DNA of 64,000 nucleotides, from contig NZ_WNKF01000011.1 of the NCBI RefSeq assembly GCF_010119225.1, forward strand, positions 62,001-126,000, in the 5' to 3' direction. Of this stretch, positions 26,898-37,174 are shown in pieces. Within the stretch, counting starts at the first letter, position 1. The number at the start of each line of letters is the position of its first letter. A program made the translations under genes and the position numbers. Origin of the DNA: Cyclobacterium roseum. Its GTDB lineage: Bacteria > Bacteroidota > Bacteroidia > Cytophagales > Cyclobacteriaceae. A model generated the notes under the pieces. That model ran no database searches. It had not been told where the DNA came from and saw only the letters and a program-made list of their open reading frames with translations.

Positions 26898-29800
26898 ATG
26901 AGGCAACTACTACGAAAAAGTCTTTTTGCGATGCTAACCCTTGTATTGATCTCGGGTTTAGCCTATTCGCAGGGAGTGACCACCGCCAGCATGCAGGGAA
27001 CTGTTTCTGATGACACCGGGGAAACGCTGCCCGGAGCGAATGTGGTCGCGATCCACGAACCTTCCGGAACGCGATATGGTACCGTCACCAATATTGACGG
27101 TCGATTTAACCTTCCCAACATGAGAGTAGGAGGCCCGTATACGGTTACCTTTTCTTTCGTAGGTTTCGATGAAAAGGTGTTTGATGGCATTATCCTTTCT
27201 TTGGGCCAGAAATACACCATCGATGTTACCTTTACGGATGGGGTGGAGCTCGAAGCCGTAGAGATAATCGGAAGAAGAGACGGGATCATGAACTCCGACA
27301 GAACAGGTGCATCTACCTCCCTAAACAATGAACGAATAAACTCCATGCCTACGATCAGCAGGGGTATCAATGATTTCACCCGGCTCACTCCTCAAAGTAA
27401 CGGTACCAGTTTTGGGGGAGCAGATCAAAGGTATAACAACTACACCATTGATGGGAATTTGTACAACAACAACTTTGGCCTGGGTTCCAGCCAGTTTGCC
27501 GGAGGCAATCCCATATCGCTCGACGCGATTGAAGAGGTTCAGGTAAACATTGCTCCTTATGATGTTACCCAAAGTGGGTTCACCGGAGCAAATGTGAATG
27601 CGATTACCAAAGCTGGCTCTAACGAATGGAGGGGCACTGCTTACACTCTATTTAGAAATGACCGGCTGCAGGGAATCACCGTAAATGGTGGCCGTGAAGT
27701 TCCGTTTTCCGAGTCGCAAACTAATATCCATGGAATTGCTTTTGGAGGCCCCATTATCAAAGATAAGTTATTTTTCTTCGTAAGTGCAGAAACGGAAATC
27801 AATGACCTTCCCGGCGACAACAGATTGGCCGCCCGACCGGAACAAGGGCTGCTTCCTGACAATCAGATTGTATCGAGAGTTCCTGCTGAAAGAGCGGAAT
27901 TTGTCAGCCAGCAACTAGACCAGTTGTATGGATACCAGACCGGTGCTTACGAAAACATACCTTTCGCAGATGATGCGACCAGACTAAATCTTCGCCTGGA
28001 TTACAATGTCAATGACAGAAATAAATTGACCGTAAGGTATAACCGTTTTCAGCAGTTAAGAGACGTGACGGTAAATGGAAACAGTATCAGGGGCCTTCCC
28101 GGAAGCTTACGCTATAGAAACACCAACAGAGGCGGAATCGAGGCATTGACGTTCAGAAACACCCATTACACTTCTGAGAATAATGTGTCGTCTATCGTAG
28201 CTGAACTAAATTCAACCCTTGGAGACAACATGGCCAATTCCCTGAATATCGGTTATACCAGTGCGGTCACACAGAGAGGGGTACCGGGCGGTCAGGAATT
28301 TCCGATGATCGAGGTGTTGGAATTTGACGGGAACACCCCCCTCTATTATCTTTCTATGGGAACTGAATTGTTTACCAGGGGAAATCTTCTGGACAACAAG
28401 ACATTCAACCTGACCAACAATTTCAACTACTTTATGGGTAACCATACCTTTACAGCAGGGGTTAATTTCGAATACATGACGTTTGACAATGCCTTTAACC
28501 CCACATGGGATTCCTGGTACAGGTACAATTCCTATGACAGTTTTGTAGAGAGTGTGATTAATCAGAACCCGGATGTGATTCCTGATGGATTTGCCATCGG
28601 TTTCACTTATGATGCAGACAATCCATTTACCTTGCCTACCGATCAGGTAAGTTTCGGCCAAGTAGGTATGTACATCCAGGATGAATATCAGGCCACCAGA
28701 GACTTGAAAATTACCGGAGGTTTGCGGGTAGACTTGCCTTTCTATCCCATTGATGCCCCCAGAAATCCCCGGTTAGATGCTTTAAATATTTCAGTAGAAA
28801 ACCCCAGGGAGCCTGGTCAGATGATCAGCCCGGATGTGAGTCAGTTTCCTCCGGTAAATCCTGTCTTCTCGCCCAGGTTTGGGTTTAATTGGGATGCCAT
28901 GAGTGATGGTTCGTTACAGGTAAGAGGGGGTTCGGGATTGTTTGCAGCTAGACCTATTTTCGTTCACCTTTCCAATCAGATCAATGCCAATGGAATCACC
29001 AGAGGATTTGTGGGGAGAACCCCAGATCAATGGGCAGAAGGTGAATGGCAGGGCTTCCAGTCTGACATCAATTACTACCGACCAAATCCGGCAGAGCAGG
29101 AGCCTGATATCTCCAGCTCTGTAAACGTGACGGATGAAAACTTCAAATTGCCACAAACCTGGAGATCGAATTTGGCCGCAGATTATCAATTCGGAGACGG
29201 GTTTATTTTTACCCTGGAAGCCATGCATTCCAGCGACTACAACATGCCATTCTCAGCCAATCTGGCCAGTACCCCAACCGGTGAATCAGTCAATATCGGA
29301 GGGAATGCTTACCCAACTTACAGTCAGGGAATCAATGGCACGGGAATCAATGAGCTATTTTTACTAACCAATATCGATGTGGGTACTTACAACGCGCTGA
29401 CCTTGTCTTTACAAAAGGATTGGGGATCAGGGATTTTTACCAGCCTGGCATACACCAGAAGCCAAAAAAGAGATTTTGGCCTGATCGGTGGCTCACAGGC
29501 AGCTTCCTTGTGGCCTACGGGGGTACAGACAGATAGAAATAATCCGGAGGAAGGTTTCAACCGCTTTGACCAACCGAACAGGGTAGTAGGTTTAATCTCT
29601 TTCAATACCAAAGGATTAAATGAATACAACAACACCCAAATTTCACTTTTTTATGAGGGTGGAGAGCAAGGCAGATACAGCTACACCTATTCCGGTAATT
29701 TTGGTGATGGCGGCGGTATCCGTTTGATGTATGTTCCTGAAAGCCTTGAAGATGCCCAGTTAGTGGACCGTGTCTCAGGAGGGGTAATCACCCAGACGGC

Positions 29801-30215
29801 TGCAGAGCAATGGGATATTTTGGATCAGTACATAGAAAATGATCCTTATTTACGAGCCAATAGAGGACAGGTAACCGAAAGAAACGGTGCCATGTTGCCC
29901 TGGTTGCACCGATTTGATTTCAGGTTGATACAGGATCTTCACCTGACCAAGGATACCAATCAGCATAAACTTCAGATTTCCCTGGATATCTTAAATGTCG
30001 GGAACCTATTGAAGGATTCATGGGGAGTAGGTCGGCAGGTGATACAAAGTAACCTGTTGGATCTTAATGGAGTAGATGACAACGGCAATGCCCAGTTTAC
30101 CTTAAATAGTATTCAAGGTCAGTCCGGTGTTTATCCTACCCAGGTTTCCCAGTCCCTTTTTAACCTGAACCAGACCTGGAATGCCCAGGTTGGCTTAAGG
30201 TATATTTTCAAATAA
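26898..30215 (+). CDS. Oar-like TonB-dependent receptor with carboxypeptidase-regulatory-like domain
   Basis: This is an outer-membrane beta-barrel protein of the Oar/CirA-like TonB-dependent receptor type, distinct from SusC. The 1105 residues comprise a signal peptide ending at AYSQG (about residue 25), a carboxypeptidase-regulatory-like beta-sandwich (MQGTVSDDTGETLPGANVV, about 32-115), a plug region (about 125-240; ANVNAITKAGSNEWRGTAY), and a large barrel with the C-terminal motif AQVGLRYIFK. Oar proteins were first described in myxobacteria and are common in Bacteroidota; some members receive secreted signals or partner with surface proteins. Here the next gene, 28 bp away, encodes a fasciclin lipoprotein, so the two probably act together. 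The ligand is unknown. Confidence 0.92.
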   Translation: MRQLLRKSLFAMLTLVLISGLAYSQGVTTASMQGTVSDDTGETLPGANVVAIHEPSGTRYGTVTNIDGRFNLPNMRVGGPYTVTFSFVGFDEKVFDGIILSLGQKYTIDVTFTDGVELEAVEIIGRRDGIMNSDRTGASTSLNNERINSMPTISRGINDFTRLTPQSNGTSFGGADQRYNNYTIDGNLYNNNFGLGSSQFAGGNPISLDAIEEVQVNIAPYDVTQSGFTGANVNAITKAGSNEWRGTAYTLFRNDRLQGITVNGGREVPFSESQTNIHGIAFGGPIIKDKLFFFVSAETEINDLPGDNRLAARPEQGLLPDNQIVSRVPAERAEFVSQQLDQLYGYQTGAYENIPFADDATRLNLRLDYNVNDRNKLTVRYNRFQQLRDVTVNGNSIRGLPGSLRYRNTNRGGIEALTFRNTHYTSENNVSSIVAELNSTLGDNMANSLNIGYTSAVTQRGVPGGQEFPMIEVLEFDGNTPLYYLSMGTELFTRGNLLDNKTFNLTNNFNYFMGNHTFTAGVNFEYMTFDNAFNPTWDSWYRYNSYDSFVESVINQNPDVIPDGFAIGFTYDADNPFTLPTDQVSFGQVGMYIQDEYQATRDLKITGGLRVDLPFYPIDAPRNPRLDALNISVENPREPGQMISPDVSQFPPVNPVFSPRFGFNWDAMSDGSLQVRGGSGLFAARPIFVHLSNQINANGITRGFVGRTPDQWAEGEWQGFQSDINYYRPNPAEQEPDISSSVNVTDENFKLPQTWRSNLAADYQFGDGFIFTLEAMHSSDYNMPFSANLASTPTGESVNIGGNAYPTYSQGINGTGINELFLLTNIDVGTYNALTLSLQKDWGSGIFTSLAYTRSQKRDFGLIGGSQAASLWPTGVQTDRNNPEEGFNRFDQPNRVVGLISFNTKGLNEYNNTQISLFYEGGEQGRYSYTYSGNFGDGGGIRLMYVPESLEDAQLVDRVSGGVITQTAAEQWDILDQYIENDPYLRANRGQVTERNGAMLPWLHRFDFRLIQDLHLTKDTNQHKLQISLDILNVGNLLKDSWGVGRQVIQSNLLDLNGVDDNGNAQFTLNSIQGQSGVYPTQVSQSLFNLNQTWNAQVGLRYIFK

Positions 30216-30243
30216 TCTGTGGTCCAAAGAAAACATTCCTATT

Positions 30244-31224
30244 ATGAATCATACGTTTAATAATATCCTATTTCTTCTGGCAGCGGGCATACTGATGGCT
30301 GGCTGTATCGATGCGAATTACGAGGAGCCCGTGGCAGGGCGAACCGAAGACCAACTTCTCAGCAACTTGGTTGCGGCCCAATCAGAGTTGAGTATTTTCA
30401 ATGAATTTCTGGACAGCGAAGGCTTACTGCCTTTGTTGGTGAGTCGGCAAACCCAGGATCAGCGGGCAGTCTTTGCTCCTACAGATGCTGCTATTGAGGC
30501 GTTTATGTCAGAAAATGGTTTTGAATCGGCAGATGATATTGAAGGCCTGGAAAATGTTCTGGCGTATCACATTGCAGAGCCGAATATCAGGCAATCTGAT
30601 CTGAGTGATACCAATTATAATTTCATTCAAACCAATGCCGACCAGAATATCTTTGTCAACCGATCCGGAGGCGAGGTGAGATTTAACAACCAGACTGTCA
30701 ATATCCTGCGTTCTGAACGTGGAAATGGAACGGTACACCTGATTGATGAAGTATTGCTCCCGAGGTCAAATGCCATGGCAGCCTTCCTGGATGAAAATCC
30801 GGAGCTGAGTGTATTTAAGCAAGTGGTTGAACTTTTAGGGCTGAACTCACAATTATCTACTAATTTCAGGACGTTATTTATTCCAGACAATCAGGCCTTT
30901 GCAGACTTATTGACTGCACTTGGAGCAGGGTCGTTGGAAGAATTGGTGGAGATGGTTGGCGAAGAAGCATTGGAAGAGATTGTCAGGTACCATATCGTAA
31001 ACGATCTGGTCTACTCTGCCAATGTTTCCGATAATCAGACTCTGACTCCTCAGTTTACCGGAGAGGTTATGCCCATGATTTCAATAGATGGAGGGAATGT
31101 CATGCTTACCTATGGGGAAGACCATGCATCTTCTACCCTGGTGACCGTGAATGATGATATTTTCCAAACTGGCTTTGTTCACATTATCGATAAGGTGATG
31201 CTACCCGTTAGGGAAATTGACTAA
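30244..31224 (+). CDS. Lipoprotein with two fasciclin (FAS1) domains
   Basis: This predicted lipoprotein has 326 residues, with the lipid-modified Cys21 (ILMAGC) followed by IDANYEEP. It carries two FAS1 domains. The first spans about 43-175, with FAPTDAAIEAF and the closing GTVHLIDEVLLP. The second spans about 180-325, with LFIPDNQAFADLL and GFVHIIDKVMLP. FAS1 domains mediate adhesion or ligand binding in many organisms. The acidic residues after the cysteine favour surface exposure. The gene directly follows the Oar-like receptor and precedes a terminator, so the two form a bicistronic unit, perhaps comparable to a SusC/SusD pair in layout. Confidence 0.9.
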   Translation: MNHTFNNILFLLAAGILMAGCIDANYEEPVAGRTEDQLLSNLVAAQSELSIFNEFLDSEGLLPLLVSRQTQDQRAVFAPTDAAIEAFMSENGFESADDIEGLENVLAYHIAEPNIRQSDLSDTNYNFIQTNADQNIFVNRSGGEVRFNNQTVNILRSERGNGTVHLIDEVLLPRSNAMAAFLDENPELSVFKQVVELLGLNSQLSTNFRTLFIPDNQAFADLLTALGAGSLEELVEMVGEEALEEIVRYHIVNDLVYSANVSDNQTLTPQFTGEVMPMISIDGGNVMLTYGEDHASSTLVTVNDDIFQTGFVHIIDKVMLPVREID

Positions 31225-31260
31225 AATAGAATTCCCTAATTTCAACTGAGAATACATGGT

Positions 31261-31300
31261 AATCGGGCCACCTTGATTGAAGCAGGGTGGCCTGATTTTC
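31261..31300 (+). terminator. Terminator after the fasciclin gene
   Basis: AATCGGGCCACCTT (31261-31274) pairs with AGGGTGGCCTGATT (31283-31296) with wobble pairs and an 8-nt loop, followed by TTTTC. It lies 36 bp past the stop codon. Confidence 0.75.
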
Positions 31301-31584
31301 TGCTTATATGGTAGAACCTCCGATACCTGCTCGATTACGGGGCATTTATTACCCGCCATTGGTGTTCTCGATTTGCCTCTCGTGTTTATTTATTTCCTTA
31401 TAATAAAAATATCAGTTAGTTTAGTAGTTCGTTGGAATGTTTTCAGAAGTAATCTGTTGCTTTTCTATATAGGAAGGCAGATGAAAAAATTTTAATTTCC
31501 AAAACGTTAAACAAAAGCGAGAAAATTTGATTCTTGTATAGTACCCATTTAGCCACTAAACCTAATTTTATACCAGCACCCGTA
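31301..31584. other. Spacer upstream of the RND efflux operon
   Basis: This stretch holds no gene I trust. A 72-codon frame at 31277-31495 starts inside the terminator hairpin and resembles no family. The promoter of the efflux operon must lie here, but I could not place a good TAnnTTTG box. Confidence 0.4.
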
Positions 31585-32661
31585 ATGAAAAAACAGACCA
31601 AAATTATTTTGATAGTTATCATCGTCTTGGTGATAGGTGTCTTATTTTTTTACCCCAGAATGGATATTTTTAGCGGAGGGGAGGAAAAAGCGACCACTTC
31701 TCAAAACGGTGAAAATCAATCCAGTCTGCCGGTGAACGTGGTAGAACTTAAGCAGGAAAAGCTGGAAAATAACCTGAATATTACCGGTTCCTTGATCCCC
31801 AATGAAATTGTCACCTTGAGGCCGGAAGTAGCCGGGCTGGTAGAAAAAGTAGCCTTCAATGAAGGACAGTTTGTCAGAAAGGGGACCCCCTTACTTTACC
31901 TGAATGACGAGGAGCTGGATGCCCAGCGGGAAAGGCTGAGCTATACCAAAAAATTGTACGAAAGCCAGGAGAACAGGCAAAAGGAATTGTTGTCCCGGGA
32001 GGCGATCAGCCAGGAAGAATATGACATCGTCCTAAATCAGTACAATACCAATCTGGCTGATTTAAGGCTTATTGAGGCGCAATTAAGCAAGATGGTTATT
32101 CGCGCCCCATTTGATGGGGAATTGGGATTCCGGCAGGTTTCCGAGGGAAGCGTTATCGGAACTACGGACGTGATTTCCAATATTGTCAATGTGGATCCGA
32201 TCAAGATCGAATTTTCTATACCGGAACGGTATGTCAATGAAATCAAACCGGGTTCACTCGTTTACTTTCGGGCAAACAACAGCAGTGAGGAGGCCGAGGG
32301 AAAAGTATATGCCATAGAGCCTAATGTGGATGCCGCCACCAGAACCCTTAAAATCAGGGCAAGGAGTCCTAATAAGGAAAAGAAATTTTTGCCTGGGATG
32401 TTTGTAAGGGTAAGGTTGGTATTAAATGAAATAGACAATGCGATCATGATACCATCTGAATCCCTTATACCCGAATTGGAGGGGTATAAGGTATTCATAG
32501 CCAATGAAGGAAAAATTGAATCCAGAAAGGTGACAATTGGTCAACGGACGGATACCAGGGTTCAAGTTTTAGATGGTCTGGCTCCGGGAGAGCTGGTGTT
32601 AACTACCGGTGTATTGCAAGCCCGGGAAGGTATGCCTGTCAACGTCAACCAAATTAATTGA
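31585..32661 (+). CDS. RND efflux periplasmic adaptor subunit
   Basis: This membrane-fusion protein bridges the inner-membrane RND pump and the TolC-type channel encoded downstream. The 358-residue protein starts at ATG 31585 (MKKQTKIILI); a TTG start 51 bp upstream would put polar residues before the membrane segment and is rejected. After one N-terminal transmembrane segment come a biotinyl-lipoyl-like half-domain (GLVEKVAFNEGQFVRKGTPL), a coiled-coil hairpin (about 90-150), the second lipoyl half (IRAPFDGELGFRQVSEGSV), and beta-barrel and membrane-proximal domains. Its stop codon overlaps the region just before the pump start, consistent with translational coupling. The efflux substrate is unknown. 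Confidence 0.93.
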   Translation: MKKQTKIILIVIIVLVIGVLFFYPRMDIFSGGEEKATTSQNGENQSSLPVNVVELKQEKLENNLNITGSLIPNEIVTLRPEVAGLVEKVAFNEGQFVRKGTPLLYLNDEELDAQRERLSYTKKLYESQENRQKELLSREAISQEEYDIVLNQYNTNLADLRLIEAQLSKMVIRAPFDGELGFRQVSEGSVIGTTDVISNIVNVDPIKIEFSIPERYVNEIKPGSLVYFRANNSSEEAEGKVYAIEPNVDAATRTLKIRARSPNKEKKFLPGMFVRVRLVLNEIDNAIMIPSESLIPELEGYKVFIANEGKIESRKVTIGQRTDTRVQVLDGLAPGELVLTTGVLQAREGMPVNVNQIN

Positions 32662-32666
32662 TCATC

Positions 32667-35600
32667 ATGTCCAGTTTATCCACTATCAGTATCCGAAGGC
32701 CGGTATTGTCCATCGTCATGTCCTTAACCATCATCATTTTTGGTATTATAGGGATATCCTATTTGGGCGTCAGGGAATTTCCAAGTGTGGACCCTCCGGT
32801 GGTTAATGTCAGGACCACCTACGTGGGAGCCAATGCCGATGTAATAGAGGCCCAGATTACAGAACCCCTGGAAGAAGGGATCAATGGGATATCCGGAATC
32901 AAAAGCCTAACGTCCATCTCCAACGATGGAGGAAGCAGCATCACGGTGGAATTTGAAGTCGGAGCCGACATGGAGGCGGCGGCCAATGATGTCAGGGACC
33001 GGGTCTCCAGGGCCCGGCGTAATCTCCCCATAGATGCCGAACCCCCTATCGTTACCAAGCAGGATGCAGACACCCAGCCCATTGTTTTTCTGAATATCCA
33101 AAGCGATCAACGGAGCTTACTGGAATTATCAGACATTGCGGCCAATATTTTTAAAGAGCGGCTTCAGACCATCGACGGGGTAAGTGAGATACGGATCTGG
33201 GGAGAAAAGGAATATGCGATCAGGTTAAGGATGGATCCCCTGAGGATGGCATCCTATGGGATTACTCCCCTGGATGTGCTTACCAAAGTACAAAGTGAGA
33301 ATGTGGAGCTGCCTACAGGAAGTATTGAAGGCCAGTCGATAGAACTTTCGGTGAGGACCAGGAGCCGGATGAGCACCCCTGAGGAATTCAACCGGCTGAT
33401 TATCAAAGAAGAGGAAAACAATGTAGTACGATTTCAGGATATTGGCAATGCCGAATTGGCTCCCCTCAATGAACGAACGGTATTGAAAAGAGATGGAGTG
33501 CCCATGGTCGGGGTTGCCCTCGTTCCGCTTCCGGGTTCGAATAGCATCGAAATCATGGATGAATTCTACCGAAGATTGGAGTTTATTCAAAAAGATTTGC
33601 CCGAGGACATAAAATTGGGAATCGGCTTTGACACCACCAAATACATCCGAAGCTCTATCAGTGAAGTCCAGGAAACGATCTTTTTGGCTTTTGTGCTGGT
33701 AGTGCTGATCATTTTTATCTTTCTCCGGGATTGGAGGACCACGTTCATACCGGTGCTGACCATTCCGATCAGTTTGATCGGCGTATTCTTCATCATGTAC
33801 TTTGCAGGGTTTTCGATCAACGTACTCACCTTACTAGGCATCGTGTTGTCCATTGGATTGGTGGTGGATGATGCCATCGTGGTATTGGAGAATATCTACA
33901 CAAAAATTGAAGGGGGAGAAGATCCCGATAAAGCGGCTGAAAAAGGTGCTGAGGAGATATTTTTCGCTGTAATTGCTACCACCGTAGCCTTGGCTGCTGT
34001 GTTCTTGCCGGTTATTTTCCTGACGGGTACTACTGGTAGGTTGTTTAGGGAATTTGGTGTGGTGGTGGCCGGAGCGGTGATCATTTCTTCTTTTGTGGCC
34101 CTCACCATGACCCCCATGCTAAGTTCCAAATTGCTTAAGAAAAGGGAGAAGAAAAATTGGCTTTATACCAAAACAGAACCTTTCTTTTTATGGTTGAATG
34201 ACCTTTATGCAGGAGCCTTATCCCGTTTTATGAAAGTAAAGTGGCTTTCCTTCGTGTTATTAGCCATTATGGGTTTTGGAACGTACCTTCTTTTCAATGA
34301 TATACCTTCCGAATTGGCTCCCATAGAGGACAGGGGACAAATAAGGATCAACCTTGCCGGGCCGGAAGGAGCTACTTTTGGCTATATGGACCGGGTCATT
34401 GATGAAATGACGGAAGAATTGATGAATTTGGTGCCGGATGAGGAAAGAGCGGGATTAATTTCAGTGACATCCCCAGGATTTGGAACGGCCAGCACCAACT
34501 CAGGTTTTGTGCGGGTAGCGCTCGTAGATGCGGATGAACGGGCAAGGTCCCAACAGGAGATTTTTGATGAGGTTTCGGAATACCTGAAAACCAAAACGGC
34601 AGTTCGGGCCTTTGGGGCACAAGAACCCTCTATTGGCGACCGCAGGGCGGGGTTACCCATACAGTATGTCCTTCAGGCACAGACCTTGGAGAAATTAAAA
34701 GACATTATTCCAGTCTTTATGGAACGGGTAGGGCAAAATCCGGCATTTAGCTTTTCGGATGTCAACCTGAAATTTACCAAGCCAGAAATTGAAGTGGAGA
34801 TAGACCGGGAAAAAGCCAGGAATATTGGTGTATCGGTTCAGGAAATCGCCAGAACCCTTCAGTTAAGTTATTCCGGTCAGCGCTTTGATTACTTTATCAT
34901 GAATGGAAAGCAATACCAGGTGGTGGGAGAAATGCGATTGGAAGACAGAAATGAACCCATCAATCTTCGAATGCTTTATGTCAGAGGAGAAGACGGGCAG
35001 CTGGTGCAAATGGATAACTTGGTGACCATTTCAGAAAGAAGCACCCCACCGCAGCTTTACCGATTCAATCGTTTTGTCAGTGCCACCGTTCAGGCCCAGT
35101 TGGCACCGGGCGAAACCGTGGGATCAGGATTGGAGGAAATGGATAAAATTGCGGCTGAAGTTTTAGATGAAACGTATTCCACTGATGTGGCAGGCTTGTC
35201 CAAGGAATACCGGGATAGTTCCAGCAGTTTGGTGTTTGCCTTTATCTTTGCTCTTGTGTTGATTTACCTGGTGCTTTCGGCCCAGTTTGAAAGTTTTATG
35301 GATCCGCTGACCATCATGTTTACGGTTCCCCTGGCGATATTCGGAGCATTGTTTTCCTTATGGGTATTTGATTTTACCCTTAATGTGTTTAGTCAGATCG
35401 GAATCATTATGCTTATCGGACTGGTCACCAAAAACGGTATCCTGATAGTGGAGTTTGCCAACCAGCGGAAAGCGGCCGGGATGAGTATTGCTGAAGCCAT
35501 AGAAGGGGCTGCTGCGGCTCGTTTCCGACCCATTTTGATGACCAGTTTATCCACCATTTTGGGAATTCTTCCAATTGCCTTGGCTCTGGGAGCCGGTTCC

Positions 35601-35729
35601 GAAGGAAGGGTTCCTATGGGCGTTGCGGTTATTGGCGGATTGCTATTGGCTACCATTCTGACGCTTTTTGTAATTCCAGGCATTTATACTTATTTGACAT
35701 CTAAAGAGGGCAGATTAGCAAGAGTCTAG
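32667..35729 (+). CDS. RND-family efflux transporter permease (HAE1 type)
   Basis: This proton-driven inner-membrane pump of the AcrB/HAE1 type has 1020 residues from ATG 32667. It has the family's twelve-helix layout: helix 1 in SIVMSLTIIIFGIIGISYLG, two large periplasmic loops and two helix bundles. The proton-relay helix 4 contains GLVVDDAIVVLENI with the paired Asp residues. The second helix bundle includes GIIMLIGLVTKNGILIVEFA. A TTG 9 bp upstream overlaps the adaptor stop codon and is less likely than the ATG. It is the middle gene of a complete adaptor-pump-channel operon. Whether it exports drugs, detergents or lipids cannot be told from sequence alone. Confidence 0.96.
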   Translation: MSSLSTISIRRPVLSIVMSLTIIIFGIIGISYLGVREFPSVDPPVVNVRTTYVGANADVIEAQITEPLEEGINGISGIKSLTSISNDGGSSITVEFEVGADMEAAANDVRDRVSRARRNLPIDAEPPIVTKQDADTQPIVFLNIQSDQRSLLELSDIAANIFKERLQTIDGVSEIRIWGEKEYAIRLRMDPLRMASYGITPLDVLTKVQSENVELPTGSIEGQSIELSVRTRSRMSTPEEFNRLIIKEEENNVVRFQDIGNAELAPLNERTVLKRDGVPMVGVALVPLPGSNSIEIMDEFYRRLEFIQKDLPEDIKLGIGFDTTKYIRSSISEVQETIFLAFVLVVLIIFIFLRDWRTTFIPVLTIPISLIGVFFIMYFAGFSINVLTLLGIVLSIGLVVDDAIVVLENIYTKIEGGEDPDKAAEKGAEEIFFAVIATTVALAAVFLPVIFLTGTTGRLFREFGVVVAGAVIISSFVALTMTPMLSSKLLKKREKKNWLYTKTEPFFLWLNDLYAGALSRFMKVKWLSFVLLAIMGFGTYLLFNDIPSELAPIEDRGQIRINLAGPEGATFGYMDRVIDEMTEELMNLVPDEERAGLISVTSPGFGTASTNSGFVRVALVDADERARSQQEIFDEVSEYLKTKTAVRAFGAQEPSIGDRRAGLPIQYVLQAQTLEKLKDIIPVFMERVGQNPAFSFSDVNLKFTKPEIEVEIDREKARNIGVSVQEIARTLQLSYSGQRFDYFIMNGKQYQVVGEMRLEDRNEPINLRMLYVRGEDGQLVQMDNLVTISERSTPPQLYRFNRFVSATVQAQLAPGETVGSGLEEMDKIAAEVLDETYSTDVAGLSKEYRDSSSSLVFAFIFALVLIYLVLSAQFESFMDPLTIMFTVPLAIFGALFSLWVFDFTLNVFSQIGIIMLIGLVTKNGILIVEFANQRKAAGMSIAEAIEGAAAARFRPILMTSLSTILGILPIALALGAGSEGRVPMGVAVIGGLLLATILTLFVIPGIYTYLTSKEGRLARV

Positions 35730-35730
35730 T

Positions 35731-37053
35731 ATGAAGAAATTTTTATTGTTAAGTATATGGATCGTTTTTTCCTCCAGGCTGCTGGCGCAGGAAAAAGAGT
35801 TATTGACTTTTGAAAAAGCGGTTGAGATCGGGTTGGAAAACAACTTTGACGTTAAAATAGCCACCAACCAGGTTTTGTTGACAGAAAATGACCGGAGGAT
35901 AGGGACTAGTGTCTTGATGCCTACCCTTGACCTGAACAATACCAGGGGTTACCGACGAGAGGATACCGAGCAGGCCTTTGTCAACGACCCGGAAAACCCC
36001 AGGATCATTCCCGGAGCGCAAACCAGAACCAATAATTACAGCCTGGTAGCCATTTACGGGTTTAGTGCGGATGCCGTGGTAGCCCTGCAGAGGTTAGGAA
36101 AATTGGCAGAGGTGAGTGAACTGGAGGCCAAAGTGGTGATTGAGAATACAGTAGCGGCAATCGCAACGGCTTATTACAGGTTGGTTCTGGAGCAGCAAAG
36201 GTATGATGTGTTGAACAATACCCTGGAGCTTTCGGACGAACGGCTGGAAATTGCCAAAGCCCAATATGAATTTGGTAGGGCATCTAAGCGGGATTTTCTG
36301 GCTGCTCAGGTAGACTACAATGCCGACCTTACCGCTTTGGTTACCCAGGAACAGGTAATTCAAAATTCCAGAGTAAACCTGAATGAGTTACTGGCTTTGG
36401 GTATGGACGATAATTTTGCCGTAAAAGATACCATTACCATCAAGGAAGACCTATCCATGGAGGAGTTGCGGGAAAATGCCTATAACCAGAACAAGATGTT
36501 TTTGGTGACTCAGCGCATGGAAAATGTAGCCTACCTGCAGCTCAAGGAATTGAGAGCACAACGCTTGCCCACCATTACTTTAAATGGTTCCTACAATGAC
36601 AATACGCTGAATTCAGATGCCGGATTCCTGTTGAGCAACGAACAACAGGGAATTAACCTGGGGGCGACCATTAGCTTAAATCTTTTCAGTGGTCTTTCTC
36701 TGAACCGGCAAATTCAGGGAGCCAAGATTCAAATCAATAACCAACGGCATTTGATGGAACAATACGAGAACCAGATGCTTTCGGATTTGCAGCGGACCTT
36801 CAACACTTATCAAAATAGCAAAAGGTTACTGGAAATCGAAAAGAATAACTACGAAGTGGCGATTGAAAATGCAGATATCACCTTGGATCGTTTTCGGCTG
36901 GGAATTACCAATTACCTGGAATTCCGTGACGCACAGGTAAATCGCTTGCAGGCAGAAAGCCGGTTGATCGAGTCGCTATTTGCAATCAAGGAAAATGAAA
37001 TTGAATTAATGCGGCTTTCCGGGAAAATTTATTTCCCCGACACGGAAAACTAA
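35731..37053 (+). CDS. TolC-family outer membrane efflux protein
   Basis: This is the outer-membrane channel of the RND system, 440 residues long. The signal peptide (MKKFLLLSIWIVFSSRLLA) ends near LLAQEKE, and the mature protein shows the TolC-family duplicate of long helices and short strands (LTFEKAVEIGLENNFDVKIA near the start; a second repeat from about residue 250, GATISLNLFSGLSLNRQI). The start is 1 bp after the pump's stop codon, so the three genes are co-transcribed. No other gene follows in the operon. Confidence 0.94.
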   Translation: MKKFLLLSIWIVFSSRLLAQEKELLTFEKAVEIGLENNFDVKIATNQVLLTENDRRIGTSVLMPTLDLNNTRGYRREDTEQAFVNDPENPRIIPGAQTRTNNYSLVAIYGFSADAVVALQRLGKLAEVSELEAKVVIENTVAAIATAYYRLVLEQQRYDVLNNTLELSDERLEIAKAQYEFGRASKRDFLAAQVDYNADLTALVTQEQVIQNSRVNLNELLALGMDDNFAVKDTITIKEDLSMEELRENAYNQNKMFLVTQRMENVAYLQLKELRAQRLPTITLNGSYNDNTLNSDAGFLLSNEQQGINLGATISLNLFSGLSLNRQIQGAKIQINNQRHLMEQYENQMLSDLQRTFNTYQNSKRLLEIEKNNYEVAIENADITLDRFRLGITNYLEFRDAQVNRLQAESRLIESLFAIKENEIELMRLSGKIYFPDTEN

Positions 37054-37083
37054 GACATTTTGTTTGAAACGTATTTAATGATG

Positions 37084-37112
37084 AGCCAGGGGTAATCCTC
37101 CGGGCTTTTTTG
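37084..37112 (+). terminator. Terminator of the RND operon
   Basis: AGCCAGGGG (37084-37092) pairs with CTCCGGGCT-type sequence (37098-37106) with one mismatch and one G-T pair, followed by a T-run. It is 31 bp after the TolC-family stop codon. Confidence 0.55.
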
Positions 37113-37174
37113 TTTTATTAAGGATAAAAAGCTATTATTGAATATACCAACGTCCTTTTGGGACTGCCTGTTGT

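Noticed and set aside
31277-31495. A 72-codon frame after the fasciclin gene
   Set aside because: It starts inside the terminator hairpin, has no recognisable family and no clear promoter.
31534-31584. TTG-started extension of the RND adaptor
   Set aside because: It adds polar residues ahead of the N-terminal membrane segment; the ATG at 31585 is standard.
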